A DNA stretch of 64,000 nucleotides from Dryomyza anilis (lineage: Eukaryota; Arthropoda; Insecta; Diptera; Dryomyzidae). Below, one piece after another: positions 1 to 46,511 of this stretch (position 1 is the stretch's first letter; each line of letters opens with the position of its first letter). The position numbers and the translations under genes were made by a program. The stretch covers positions 73,848,367 through 73,912,366 of the forward strand of contig OX638133.1 in NCBI GenBank assembly GCA_951804985.1, in the 5' to 3' direction. The notes beneath the pieces are model-generated. The model was not told where the DNA came from. It worked only from the letters and a program-made list of their open reading frames with translations, and searched no databases.

Positions 1-449
1 GCATTTATTTCCGCCTAATGCCTCTTAATGCCTTAAGTGTTTTACAGGTTAATCCCGAATGTAGATGGCAACAAGCCAAAAGTCAGAAGTCGTCGAAACG
101 TTTGATGGTGCTTAAGAGATAATGTTATCAGAATTATTATTATGCATTTCAAAATTATTATCACTTTCGTTTAGTTTTTGATTTTTAAAGGATTAGAACT
201 ACTCTGGTAGGATTAGAACTAATGAAGTTGCCGAATGGCTATAAATGTTTTATGGTACACTCAAAATAAAAAGTCTGAAACAGTAAGTAGCAAAAAAGGT
301 TGCTAAAATAGCAAAAAAGTTTTGCGGAAAGCGCGTGATTTTGTTTAAACTCAAATTACAGTTTGGTGTGTCAGAGAACAACTTTTTATGCTATTAGAGC
401 AGACAATTTTAGTTGTTTTAACTCATTTTTTGCTGAACTCAAAATAAAA

Positions 450-1145
450 TCTGTTTAAAATACACGAAATCGTTCGTGATTTTACGAAAACAATACGTGA
501 AATTTATCCACGAAATATTTCTAAAATACACGAAAGAACTTTATGATAAATTTATGATAAAATTACGAATTTTAATTGTTTATTTTACGAAACTATTCGT
601 AGATTTTATCTACGAAAGCCATTCGTACATTGTATCCCTTTTTATGGATATATTCGTATATTTTACGAAAGTACGAGTACTTTTGACGATAGCATTCGTA
701 CATATATGAAACATTTTACGAATCTTTCGTAAAATACACGATTACTTTGTTAAAAAAAACTGACGATGAAAATGACGATTCATAAAAATATGAAAAATAT
801 ATAATATGATACTTTTGACCTTATGACACACAGAACTAATACTAACACATTTTAAACCTTTTTGTATACATCTATTTGCGTCCGTGATATCCGTTAAATC
901 AAACATTTTGTTTAAAAAACTCTTGATGAAAACTCTTCATTCATGAAAATTTGACTCGTATAAAACACGAATGTTTCGTAAAATTCTACATATAGCTCCA
1001 AAATGTACGAAAGTTTAGTAATTTAATTATAAAATGTAAAGCTCATTCGTAAAATATGTTATTCTTTCGTAAAAAATTGTAATTGAAAATAATATAACGA
1101 AAGTTTTGTAATTTAAACGAAATATTCGTAGTTTTACGAAAAAAA
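450..1145. repeat. Array of ACGAA/TTCGT motifs inside family D
   Basis: About two dozen copies of ACGAA or its complement TTCGT, often as TTTTACGAA or TTCGTAAAA, are spread over about 700 bp in both orientations. The spacing is irregular, so this is not a simple tandem repeat. A similar array fills the related element at 26541-27621. The short frames across it have no protein character. Confidence 0.7.
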
Positions 1146-1425
1146 AACATTTGGCAAAATATACTAGAATATATTTTGAGTGTGTTAACTTCAATTAATA
1201 AAAAAAAATTCTGTATCTTAATATTTTTGTATTTCTTATTTTTATATATTATAAATTTTCTTTATCTTATACATATTTATTTTATTTTACCTTGCCCCAC
1301 CGTGCATTAACATTTCACTAACTATTTCACTCTTTCAAGAATGTATTATTATTAAAATGTTGTCGAAAAGAGTCTACGAATTATAGACGCAGTATCTGCA
1401 GCGTGAAAATAACTCTAGTGGTTAT

Positions 1426-1440
1426 GGCGCCATCTAGTGC
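1426..1440 (-). promoter_or_regulatory. CTCF-like binding motif
   Basis: The minus strand reads GCACTAGATGGCGCC, which matches the core of the insulator protein CTCF motif (CCASYAGRKGGCRS) as used in flies. It sits in the unique right part of the family D element, about 4.5 kb upstream of the tubulin promoter. Occupancy is not known. Confidence 0.4.
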
Positions 1441-1626
1441 ATGTTAGCTACACTACCGCTGTGCACACTAGTTACACAAGCGCGATCTTGTGCAAACTAA
1501 CAGAACTAAGATTCCTGGAAAACAGTTCACTATTACAAATAAAAGTATGTTGTAAATGCAAATTAAAGTGTGTTAAAATTTAACATTCAGAGTTTGCTAT
1601 TAATAGCAAAGTGTTTATTTTGAGTG

Positions 1627-2482
1627 TAAAAACACTTTAATTTCAGAATAATCGGGAACAGTTATAAATAAAACTACCAAGTCGTACAGCTTTTGGGAGG
1701 CCATAGGCTGTCCTCCTAAAAACTATCCAAAATCTAATTTGTCTTTCTCTTTTGAATTATCTTCGTTTCATTATTAAAAGATCAATTTTTTGTCCAATTA
1801 TCTGATATTCTGATACTTCTGTTGGAAAAAATGTGTTCCTCTCTATATATTTGAGAGGATAATATTGAATTTAATATTTAACCTTTTATTTTGTGAAATT
1901 CTATTTAAGGTTGCCTTTTAAGGTTGGAATCTATTCATTCACATCATTACTGATTCAAAACGTGACGTTATTTGATTGAATATATTTGAAATATTTCACA
2001 TCAAAAGATTTCTAGTTTTTTTCCATAGCCAAAATATGCTTTACAATTTGAAACACATTTCATTTCAAATACACAGATAATGAAAAGTATTGCTTAATTT
2101 TTGGTAATTAAGAAGAAAACGTATTTTGGGATCGGGCACTGTTAAAAAATATACTATACGATACCTACAAAACTTTATTTATTTCAAATACTAAAAAATT
2201 ACCTTATTATTCTTGAAATTTAGTGTTGGCAGGTTACACAAAAATTATCAGCGATTTAAGTATGATTTTCCAATTGACGTTGATCTGACCGAAGCTATGA
2301 CCGCACAAAATATTAATTTTAAGGTTTATTGCATAGCATCTATGTTTTCACAATTAAATAAAAGTATACATCTTGTATCAGACTTGATCTATAAATCTAT
2401 GCTTCCTCTTACTTTGTTTTTCCAAATCATTCTTAAAGTCCTGAGCTTAAAGTGATATTCAAAAATTCGATTCATGAATTAT
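1627..2482. other. AT-rich intergenic DNA, nothing recognised
   Basis: No coding frame, RNA gene or clear repeat is visible. The short frame near 2213-2455 has no recognisable motif and ordinary intergenic composition. Confidence 0.6.
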
Positions 2483-2606
2483 AATATAATAATAGTTTGG
2501 CGCTACAGTCCTGTATAGAACTTCGGCCGAGCTCTCTCACCATTTTAAGCTGTGCGTGTTATATTTGTACTCAAAGTGGTGGGACCTACTGTTTATTGCC
2601 GAATCC
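2483..2606 (-). mobile_element. tRNA-derived SINE family E, truncated copy
   Basis: This segment matches the 3' half of the SINE seen in full at 4439-4725: the AATAATAGTTTGG end, the GAGCTCTCTCACC block and the GTGGTGGGACCTAC block are shared. The tRNA-like 5' part is missing, as expected for a 5'-truncated retroposed copy. Confidence 0.65.
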
Positions 2607-3152
2607 TAAATTTACCTTTAGTTTATTTCAAAATATTAGCTGAAGCATTCTCAATGGAATACAAAAAATGTGATCAAAAACTTAAATCTGTTAACAGTTA
2701 AATATTAAAATATGTAGAAAAACACGAGAATTTCCATATATTTGTATTACATAATAACTCAAAAACTAGAGGCAATCTGAAAAAACTGAATCTTGATTTT
2801 TAACGGAAAATCACACTAAGATCGTGGATAAATACAAAAGGCCTCAATTTGTTGTCTAGTGCTATCAAATTTTGTAGACAGATATTCGGCAAACTTTGAG
2901 GACGAGAAGAAAATAATAATACCCAACACGATTATTGCCATGGACTCCCATATATCAATTCTGTATAATTAGTTGGTACTTATTTTGATTCAGTGTTTTT
3001 CCTATTACGTAAGGTATTTGAGTCAATTACAATTGTAATATTAGGCCTTTCTCTCCCACCTACAAAAAACATTAACGCAATTTATATTTTAATTGTCAAT
3101 ACTAATTATTATATACTAATGAATGCTAATCTTCCTCGGAAAATTTAGATTT
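2607..3152. other. AT-rich intergenic DNA, nothing recognised
   Basis: No gene-like signal. A stretch near 2755 (ACTCAAAAACTAGAGGCAAT) resembles sequence just after another SINE copy at about 51720, which may be a shared flank or part of a larger repeat. Confidence 0.5.
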
Positions 3153-3290
3153 TTATACCTTACACCTAAGAGGTACAGGGTATATTAACTTTGTGCATAT
3201 ATTGTAACGCCCCTTAGGAGGCGTGTCCGGTATGGAAAAGTATATATATTCTTGATCAGCATCACTACCCGAGTCCGTTTAGCCATGTCC

Positions 3291-3334
<44 letters not shown>

Positions 3335-3988
3335 TGCTGTCTTGCTGTCTTGCTGTCCGAATACAGAATAACTAGAGAAATACTGATCAGAATGCGATGA
3401 AATTTCGTCTCAATATATTTTAGCCAAAAGTAGGAACTGAGTTTGAAAATGAGCCAAATCGGTCAACGGACACGCCCACCTCCCATACAAGTCACTTTTA
3501 TATAACTCTTTCGGAACTAATAACTCGAAAAGTATTCAAGGTATAGTTATAAAATTTAAAACGTATTGTTAGAATTCACCTAAAAATATGTGGTCCGCGT
3601 GATCCGCCCACTTTTTTTTTCATTATTTCCCAGGTTTTCATAGTGGAAATTTGATCCGTAAATTATTAAAATCAAATCTATGAAATATTAGCCTTTCAAA
3701 ATTTTAAATATAGGCGTGGTCAGCCAAAATTTTCAAATTTTTTTTTAGTTTTTTTATACTTTTATATACATTTTTTAATTTATGGGGATATAAAACGTAA
3801 ATTTCTGATATATGAATAATATTCTGAGGGTGGGGAAGTTCAGCATAATTAAAAACTTGAAAATTAAGGTATGCAATTAAATATCCCACATTAATATCCC
3901 CACCAAAGGTGTCGGGCCCGACCGACTATAAAAATCCGCCCCATGAGACCGAACTTACCCATGTGACCTAACTTTCCCAACTCGTTTT
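3153..3988 (-). mobile_element. DINE-1/mini-me-like element, subfamily A copy 1
   Basis: Read on the minus strand, it begins with AACGAGTTGGGAAAGTTAGG, passes a GGGCCCGAC palindrome and the TTGATCAGCATCAC block, and ends at a GGTATAAA-type terminus. It contains a GTCY microsatellite. GTCY microsatellites plus a terminal TATACCC-type palindrome are features known for DINE-1/mini-me (non-autonomous Helentrons) in flies. Copies in the other orientation lie at 11408, 23772 and 29202. No protein is encoded. Confidence 0.7.
3288..3357. repeat. (GTCT)n microsatellite turning into GTCTTGCT repeats
   Basis: Nine or so GTCT units are followed by three CTTGCTGT-type units. It occupies the same position as the short GACA/GACG tracts in the other DINE-1-like copies, so the array has expanded inside this copy. 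Confidence 0.85.
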
Positions 3989-4435
3989 AATTTATGTTTA
4001 AATGAGAAACAATAAAATGATTTATTTTATTGAGAGCAAAGTCTGAATTAGTTCCGAAGTGCTAAAAAATCATACAAAAATAATCTAAAAAAAAAAATGG
4101 TAAATATCTTTAAGTTGATGTATAGGACGTCCATGGCAAACATTTTCATTTCGTTTTGTGTAATCAGCTTTTCATATAAATCCGTCTTTGTCAAAATACT
4201 CAAAACTAAAATATTAAAAAAAAACTGTTTTGAATCTGCCAAAAATTTGAAATGTTTTCATTCTTCAATATATCCAATATTCCATTCTATAACATGTTAA
4301 AGTCGACTTAGGGCCGACATCGATGGGTTAAACTAAGTTTAACCTACGTTTAAAGTTCACTGAAAATCACAATTCTTAGTTTAAACTAAGTTTAAACTAC
4401 AAATGGAGTTCAAATTACTCTGAAAAACTGGCCCT
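3989..4435. other. AT-rich DNA between two mobile elements
   Basis: Nothing coding. CATTCTATAACATG near 4284 resembles the terminal repeat of the family P element in intron 1 (CCATTCCATAACAT). Near 4320-4420 there are several short AGTTTAAACTAAG palindromes. Confidence 0.45.
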
Positions 4436-4725
4436 TAATATAATAATAGTTTGGCACTACAGTCCTATAAGAACATAGGCCGAGCTCTCTCACCATTTTA
4501 AGTTGTGCGTGTTATATTTGTACTCAAAGTGGTGGGACCTACAGTTTTTTGCCGAATCCGAACGGCGGGTGAGAGCTTTTCACAGGCAATGTTTTACTCT
4601 CGTAGGTTTGCCTTTTACTGCCGAGAGGTAGCGCGGTATAGAAAAATGTTTCTATGAAAAGATGTTGTTAGCCCCAATCCAGGCTTGAACTAGTCCAATG
4701 CACTAACCACTGAGCTACCGCGGCC
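4436..4725 (-). mobile_element. tRNA-derived SINE family E, near full length
   Basis: On the minus strand the 5' end is tRNA-like: TAGCTCAGTGG at 4707-4717 is a good RNA polymerase III box A. The body runs to an ATT-rich 3' tail at 4436. GGCCCTTA occurs on both sides and is a likely target duplication. Related copies are at 2483, 8403, 17038 and 51494. The SINE carries no protein. Confidence 0.75.
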
Positions 4726-5470
4726 CTTAGCATGTTTTAATTTATTTTTAATGTTATTGTGTTTCTGATGAGTCGATCCTGTCTTAAATTATAATCAAAC
4801 ATGTACTCAAGGGATGTGTGAGAATTGCACTAAATTTATAGTGATTTTTATAAATTTCCAATGAATTAAGAACTCTTCCAACTATTTTAAAAACATACAA
4901 ACCAAATCGGACGAAGTAAATTTACCCTATTAAGGAAGACGTGACCATGACAAGATCATTTTTTTCATAAACTTGGTCGGGTTATGTCAAGGTAAAAATA
5001 TAATGATAAGTTACCGATAATTCAAAATTCCACTTGGGAATACTTAGAAATTTTGTATACGAAATTTTTAAATTTGCTAATATTCTAAAAAGTTTAAAGA
5101 TATTTGATTAAAATAATGCAGTAAACAATGAAAACATACATATCTCTTATAGTTTTCTTAATAATTGCAATAAACTTTGAAAATTACAAAACCCAGTTTT
5201 TAGACATTGGAATAGGAGGATCGAATTTACGGTTTCTTGAAAAAAATTATGAATGCAAAGTGTATTCAAATAAACTTTCAAATAAAAGAAAAATCAAAAT
5301 ATAAGTAAAAAAAAATAAATAACAAAAACTAATAAAAAAAAAAACAATCTAAAATGTGTAGTACATAAATTTTAGTATCTATTCTAAAATGAGCTGAGAA
5401 AAAAATCATTCACCCCATGCCAACTACTTTAATACAGTTCTAAAAAAAATCACGTCACTTCATTTCATCC
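4726..5470. other. AT-rich upstream flank of the tubulin gene
   Basis: No coding frame or recognised repeat. It is the immediate upstream DNA and could hold promoter-distal control sites, but I see no convincing cluster. Confidence 0.5.
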
Positions 5471-5880
5471 GTCAGTACGTCCGTCCTTTCAATTGCTTTC
5501 AATAGGGGCCGGCTTTCAATGCAACTCCAAGAGTGTTGCCATTGACAACATATGCTGCTACTAATTGCAGCTATCTAATAAATGTCACTACATTTTTTGT
5601 TGCTTCTCAAAAGTTCTCGTTGCGTCTTGTACTAGTTGATCGCACTCGTTGCTTTTCTTTTCTTTTAGTAATTGTTTTTGTTCTTGTAGCCGGCGCAATT
5701 TGCCTGCACATTTTCCAGTGTTGTTGTTGCTGTGGTTGCTTCTTCTTCTGCTGTTGCTGGTGCTACTACTGCTGCTGCTATTGCTGCTGCTACTACTGCC
5801 ATTCAATGGTTTCGTTCACATCGTTCATTCGCTGTCTCGCTGACTCGTCATTGTTCTGTTCACTCGTTGACTGGGCGCAA
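5471..5880 (+). promoter_or_regulatory. Promoter-proximal region of betaTub60D
   Basis: Composition rises from AT-rich filler to a less AT-biased stretch with imperfect CTG/TTGCTG repeats (5715-5805) and no transposon similarity. A TCAGT initiator-like pentamer lies at 5472-5476. Its position just upstream of the likely start site suggests promoter-proximal control DNA. The overlapping reading frames on both strands are low-complexity shadows of the CTG repeats. Confidence 0.5.
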
Positions 5881-5904
5881 ACACTTCTTGCTGAGCGCAG
5901 CACA

Positions 5905-5950
5905 TCTCCGACGATCAGTTCAACTTTGGTCGCTGAGCGGTTACCAAGTG
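5905..5950 (+). promoter_or_regulatory. Probable TATA-less core promoter (Inr plus MTE-like element)
   Basis: ATCAGTT at 5914-5920 fits the arthropod initiator, giving A5917 as +1. TGAGCGG at +18 to +24 matches six of the seven key positions of the motif ten element CSARCSS, and AAGT at +30 to +33 matches three of four positions of the second bridge-element half. No TATA box is seen about 30 bp upstream. This predicts a 338-nt leader. Confidence 0.5.
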
Positions 5951-6254
5951 CGTCTCTCGTAGTTTTCATCAACACCAAATAATCATCATCATTTTAAAAA
6001 TTCCTCGATTTTAATTCAGTTTTTTTCTTCATAATTTTGTGTAAAACATTTAAGTTTTTGTTGCATTTCATACATCTTAAATTCGACGATCCTGCAAACA
6101 TTTTTTATTTTTTTGACATTTTTGCACCAGAAACAAGGCGCTTCAAACAAAAAAAAATAAACATTTCCAGAACTTTCTACAGTTTTTGAAGAATTTTTCA
6201 AAAGTTACTTTTTTACGCGTTCAACGTTGCAATAAATTTTCTTTTTTTGCCAAT
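5917..6254 (+). other. Predicted 5' UTR of betaTub60D
   Basis: The leader runs from the predicted start site to the ATG at 6255 without an obvious intron. The start context CCAAT-ATG has A at -3, as favoured in flies. The boundary depends on the promoter prediction and the leader could be shorter. Confidence 0.45.
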
Positions 6255-42387
<36,133 letters not shown>

Positions 42388-42957
42388 GGAGGGCACTTTC
42401 AAACGCAGGTCGGGGGGATGGGTGAGCGCATTGCAACGGAGTATGCATACTATCAATTATTGCTCTCACAGATCCGCGCAAACTTTAGAAAAGAAAGATT
42501 AAAAAAAAGTTGATTTTTTTGTATTAGTTCCATATCAAAAAATAATGTTCCATAGTTCTCACACTTTTTTGTCACTCTATTCTCTTTTGTACACTCTATA
42601 CGTTAGATATTGAAAAATCTTTAAAAATTTATAATTTCAAACATAATTTCAAGTATTTAGTATTAAAACAAACATAATAAATATAAAACTTTGTTCATCA
42701 TACTTTGCATGTGATTCATCATGCATCATACATCATGATATCACAGAATTATTTCATCAAACTACATTCATCACAATTCTTTTTATCAAACTGCCTTTAA
42801 AGAGTATTGATTTGTCATCATACTTTAATTATCATACATCAATCATCATATTTTCATCATTATACTTCAATCATCACACACAATCATCATACATCAATCA
42901 TCATACTTCATCCATCATACTTGAATCTTCATACGCCAACCTTCAAATTTCAATAAA
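42388..42957 (+). terminator. 3' UTR and candidate polyadenylation signals of betaTub60D
   Basis: AATAAA hexamers occur at 42676-42681 and 42952-42957, giving 3' UTRs of about 0.3 or 0.6 kb. Further AATAAA-like words follow beyond 43200. The sequence alone does not tell which is used. Confidence 0.5.
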
Positions 42958-43030
42958 AGTCATTATCTATTTACGTTCACCAGTCATCATCATGCATTCA
43001 TCAACAACTTTCATAGCTTCATTCAACACG
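42700..43030. repeat. ATCATACTTC-type low-complexity DNA
   Basis: Imperfect repetition of CATCATACTT, CATCAATCATCA and TCATACATCA words over about 330 bp with a loose 9-12 bp period. It overlaps the possible distal 3' UTR. Confidence 0.7.
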
Positions 43031-43649
43031 TTCACCTAATTTCACAAAAAATATAACTATTCTCATTAACGAATTTCTCAAAACTTAACTTTTAATTTAA
43101 CTTTTAAATCTAGTTACATAAGTATTAATTAAAAACAAAAGCAAACCTACAATTAATCAATTAACTTATATATCAAGCATATTTTTTCCAATTCTTGTTT
43201 TTCTACAACAAAAATTATAATAAAAATAAAAAGTCAAATAAGCATTTTTCACTCAAGACTGAAAAGCGAATTTATTAAAAAAAAAAACAAGAAAAACAAC
43301 ACAATAAAAAAATATAATAAAATCATGAAAAATGCTGTATTACTGAATAAAAGTAGATTTTCTTAAATTTTAATTGTAAATTTATAATGAAAACATGTGG
43401 CAATCAGCTGACCCAAAGACTAAAAAAAATTGTTTTGTCAAAATTGATGTAATTTTCATAGCTATATTGAATCTTTTACGTATAATTGGACTTTTTTTTT
43501 TAAATAAACATTATGAAATTATCGTTTTTTTTTGTACTATTAGCACTTGTAATAATTTTTTATATGCTCAGAAACTTAGTTTTGTTAATTTAATAAAAAT
43601 TATTTAAAAAAGTAAAAAAAAAATCTTGTTATTATTTGGTGTATAGAAA
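43031..43649. other. AT-rich downstream DNA
   Basis: Nothing recognised; several A-rich runs. Confidence 0.5.
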
Positions 43650-43920
43650 AAACAAAAACTCTTTTGCTATGAAATTGGAAGACGAAGAAGTTAGTTGAAA
43701 GTACCAACTTCATCGGGTTAAAGCAAACTTTATACATATTGGTAGATGTACCTACTAAATTCGGTTGACTCTGGAAATATTAGCATATACACACATCCAA
43801 TTGTTCTAAAACTGTTTTGTGGTTGTAGAACAATCAATATCTTTTTTAGGTTTCCGCTATAAAAACCGACTTAGGCAGTTGAGAAAACCAAATTAGTCAG
43901 ATGGGTAATTTCCAATTAAA
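43650..43920. mobile_element. Family C MITE, decayed copy
   Basis: ACTCTTTTGCTATGAAATTG, ACCAACTTCATCGGGTTAAA and GCAGTTGAGAAAACCAAAT follow the family order with many changes and no intact ends. Confidence 0.5.
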
Positions 43921-44300
43921 ATTATTATCTATTAAAAAAAAAATAGTAATGATATTGTTATATTATAAAAATAAATAATCCTCGAAGAAAACAATTTAGA
44001 TTTTATTTCTTTAAATTATGTATAGCTCTAATTTTTGAGAACCCATTTTTTCAATTTCCCATTATTTTATATATTTTGTCTTCTTTTAGTATTAAAATTC
44101 CAAAAAGTAATGAATTAAACTATCTATCGATATTAGAAGCAGAAAAGATCGCTCTGCAATACATAAATTTGTCTACGAGGTAATTACCTTTTAAAGTAAA
44201 TTTCCAGGTCCACAAGGTATACGAAACCTTAAAATATCTGCAAAAATGCAATCTTGAAAGAATTTACTTTCATTTCAGTACCCATATGTATGATTGGGTA

Positions 44301-45659
44301 CACACAGAATAGAGATTTGTTGCGTCAACCAACTCTTTGCCCAACCAACTTATTCGGTTCTCTCAATCGCTTAGTCAGTTGTTATTGTTAAAATGAAAAG
44401 AGTTGTCATTTGTACTGCAACCACGGTTGCCACTTGGAATGAATTTTGCCTACCAGAATTACCCAAAAAAGTTACCAAAAAGTTACCTTTTTTTTATATA
44501 AATATATTTTTTTATTGAAAAATATAAATTGCCGCCTCTGTCTTCTAACCAAGAAATTTCCTTCCTTCCGAAACTTTCTGGCTTGCTTTGCTTTTTCCCC
44601 TTCATAACTGTATATAAATATTATCATGTTTCTGTAATTTTGCTTGACACATGTTCGACTTCTGTGAGTCTTGGATTTTTTAAATTACAAATTAAATACA
44701 ACTGTATATAAATATTATCATGTTTCTGTAATTTTGCTTGACAAATGTTCGACTTCTGTGAGTCTTGGATTTTTTAAATTACAAATTAAATACAAAATGC
44801 ATTAATGATACAATTTGCTCAAAAGGATGTAACCCTCCAAACTGCCCTGAGCTATGTCCAGATTTAATATCAATTCTTCGAAAAATATTGACATTTTGTA
44901 AAACTGAAATAAAAAAAGCGCTAGTTGGATTAGCGTTATCCACAAAGTTAGAAAATAGTCTAACGGCTAATGGTGGGCTGGAAGACTAAAATACAGAAAT
45001 TCGTCCTATCTCATTAAGAAATTTATTTTAAAAACTATGGAGTATTGTTCATCATTTGTAATATAATTTTTTTCTTTTACCATGTTAAGTTTTTAAGTTA
45101 TGATTTAAGGAAAATGTAGAAATAATTTCGTTTAAACCCTTTAAAAAAACAAATGTATTTTTTTATTTAATTTGTTACTTAGCCATGTAGAAAACCAGAA
45201 ACTTTAAACTCAAAGAAACTCAAATTTAAAACAGCAATAATGACGCCAATAATTTTAAAAATAATAAAACAATGCACAGTGTTGCATAATAAATCACTCC
45301 AAACTTGCCAATATACCTCTGTTATCCGTGGTATCTACCTCTGTTATATATTTAATAACAATGAAATTTCTCTAATTTTTGATTTAATAAGAATACGAAA
45401 ATTAAACATATATATTTTTAAAATATTTCATTTATTATTGCCTAAACGAAAAGTTACCAAAATGATTAAAAAGTTACCAAGTTATCAAGCTGACAAAAAG
45501 TTAACAATAGTGGCAACCGTGACTGCAACCAATTTCAAACTGTTTTCGAACAATTTAGTACAGATTTAGAACAATTAGGAATTCGATTTTACCAAATGAA
45601 GTTAGTTGGTACAACTAACTTTTTCATTCTTCCAACCTCATGCCAAAAGAGGATTTTTC
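44301..45659. mobile_element. Family C MITE nested in the DINE-1-like element, itself interrupted
   Basis: TA-CACACAGAATAGAG at the left. At the right TTTTTC is followed by TA but the terminal GTGTG is lost. The DINE-1-like sequence continues on both sides. A hAT element splits it at ACTGCAAC. Confidence 0.78.
44422..45521. mobile_element. hAT-type non-autonomous element (1100 bp)
   Basis: Terminal inverted repeats CACGGTTGCCACT and AGTGGCAACCGTG (13 bp) and an 8-bp target duplication ACTGCAAC at 44414-44421 and 45522-45529 are diagnostic of the hAT superfamily. AAGTTACC words are repeated beneath both ends. About 90 bp are directly duplicated inside (near 44610 and 44705). Two open frames (44765-44989 and 45240-45569) show no recognisable transposase motif, so the element is likely non-autonomous. 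Confidence 0.88.
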
Positions 45660-45748
45660 TACCGATTTCAAATTTTTCAGGTACTACAAGTCGATTGGCG
45701 GAAAAAAGTTATTTTTATATATTTGAACATGAAGTCAAGATATATTTA

Positions 45749-46016
45749 GGGTGTGTGCGAATTCAACTAAATTACTGACTAAACTAAATTGAACGACTTT
45801 TCATTCGATCTATATTCGTTAACCGGTAATTCTTAAAGTCCATATTCAATCGATTATTATATATCTGTTTGCTGTCATCCAATTTAGTTCAATATAGTCT
45901 GCTCGAAAATTTTCGAAATTAAAAAATCGAACACTGCATTACCAACAAAATTTAGTTTAGTCAGTAATTTAGTCGATTTCGCTCTTAATTTGGGTGGACT
46001 AAATAGAAATTCACCC
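45749..46016. mobile_element. PIF/Harbinger-like MITE (family Q)
   Basis: Ends GGGTG and CACCC are flanked by TTA on both sides (45746-45748 and 46017-46019), the 3-bp target size of PIF/Harbinger elements. An inner inverted pair, ACTAAATTACTGACTAAAC, supports the fold. It interrupts the DINE-1-like element. No protein is encoded. Confidence 0.75.
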
Positions 46017-46297
46017 TTAAATGTCAATTTTGTGTGAGATATTTGAACAAAAGTGGTCGGTTCACAGGACACAATAGACCGTTCATTTCTTATTCAGACA
46101 GCGTATATACATAAGTAATCTCAATTAGGAGTTTAATTGATTTAGCTATTCTAGTTTTTCTGTAATCATGATTTCTACAGGAATATGGACGGACAGGCCT
46201 ATATCGCTAATTCGACTGAGCATGAGATACCGAATATGCTTTCTTCTGTGTTTCAAACGGCGTACAAAAGGCCCTATCATATTTAGTGTGGGGTATA

Positions 46298-46510
46298 ATG
46301 AGATCGTAATGATAATAAAATTATTTTTTGTTTTTTTGCTTTAACAAATACAGTTTTTTAAAGTTAAAAGTTCTTTTTTTAAAATCGTGAACATTCCGGG
46401 ATTTAAAAATGACCCCGATATCATTTTTTCGGGACTAATTTGATATGGTAGAAGTTTGCAATTTTTAGATAATCAAAAAAAAAACGTATATTGTGCTTAC
46501 TTCTTTCTGA
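46298..46510. other. AT-rich spacer
   Basis: Nothing recognised. Confidence 0.5.
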
Positions 46511-46511
46511 T

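Larger units (their letters stand above)
258..1626. mobile_element. TA-flanked repeat element, family D copy 1
   Basis: The ends are inverted repeats (CACTCAAAATAAA at the left, TTTATTTTGAGTG at the right) flanked on both sides by TA, as expected for a Tc1/mariner-type MITE. A second, inner pair of similar ends (near 438 and 1180) suggests a smaller related copy nested inside. No transposase reading frame is visible. A relative lies at 26541-27621 in intron 1. Confidence 0.6.
44195..46297 (+). mobile_element. DINE-1/mini-me-like element, subfamily B copy 2, split by insertions
   Basis: The left part (GGTATACGAAACCTTAAAAT to CCCATATGTATGATTGGGTA) and right part (TACCGATTTCAAATTTTTCA, GATATTTGAACAAAAGTGGT, TTCAAACGGCGTACAAAAGG, TAGTGTGGGGTATAAT) follow the order of the copy at 19156. 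A family C MITE and a Harbinger-like MITE sit inside it. The 5' end with the ACCAGTTGGG block is missing. Confidence 0.68.

Noticed and set aside
5533..5982. 149-residue + frame upstream of the tubulin ATG
   Set aside because: It is driven by CTG repeats (cysteine/leucine runs) and crosses the predicted promoter. No domain is visible.
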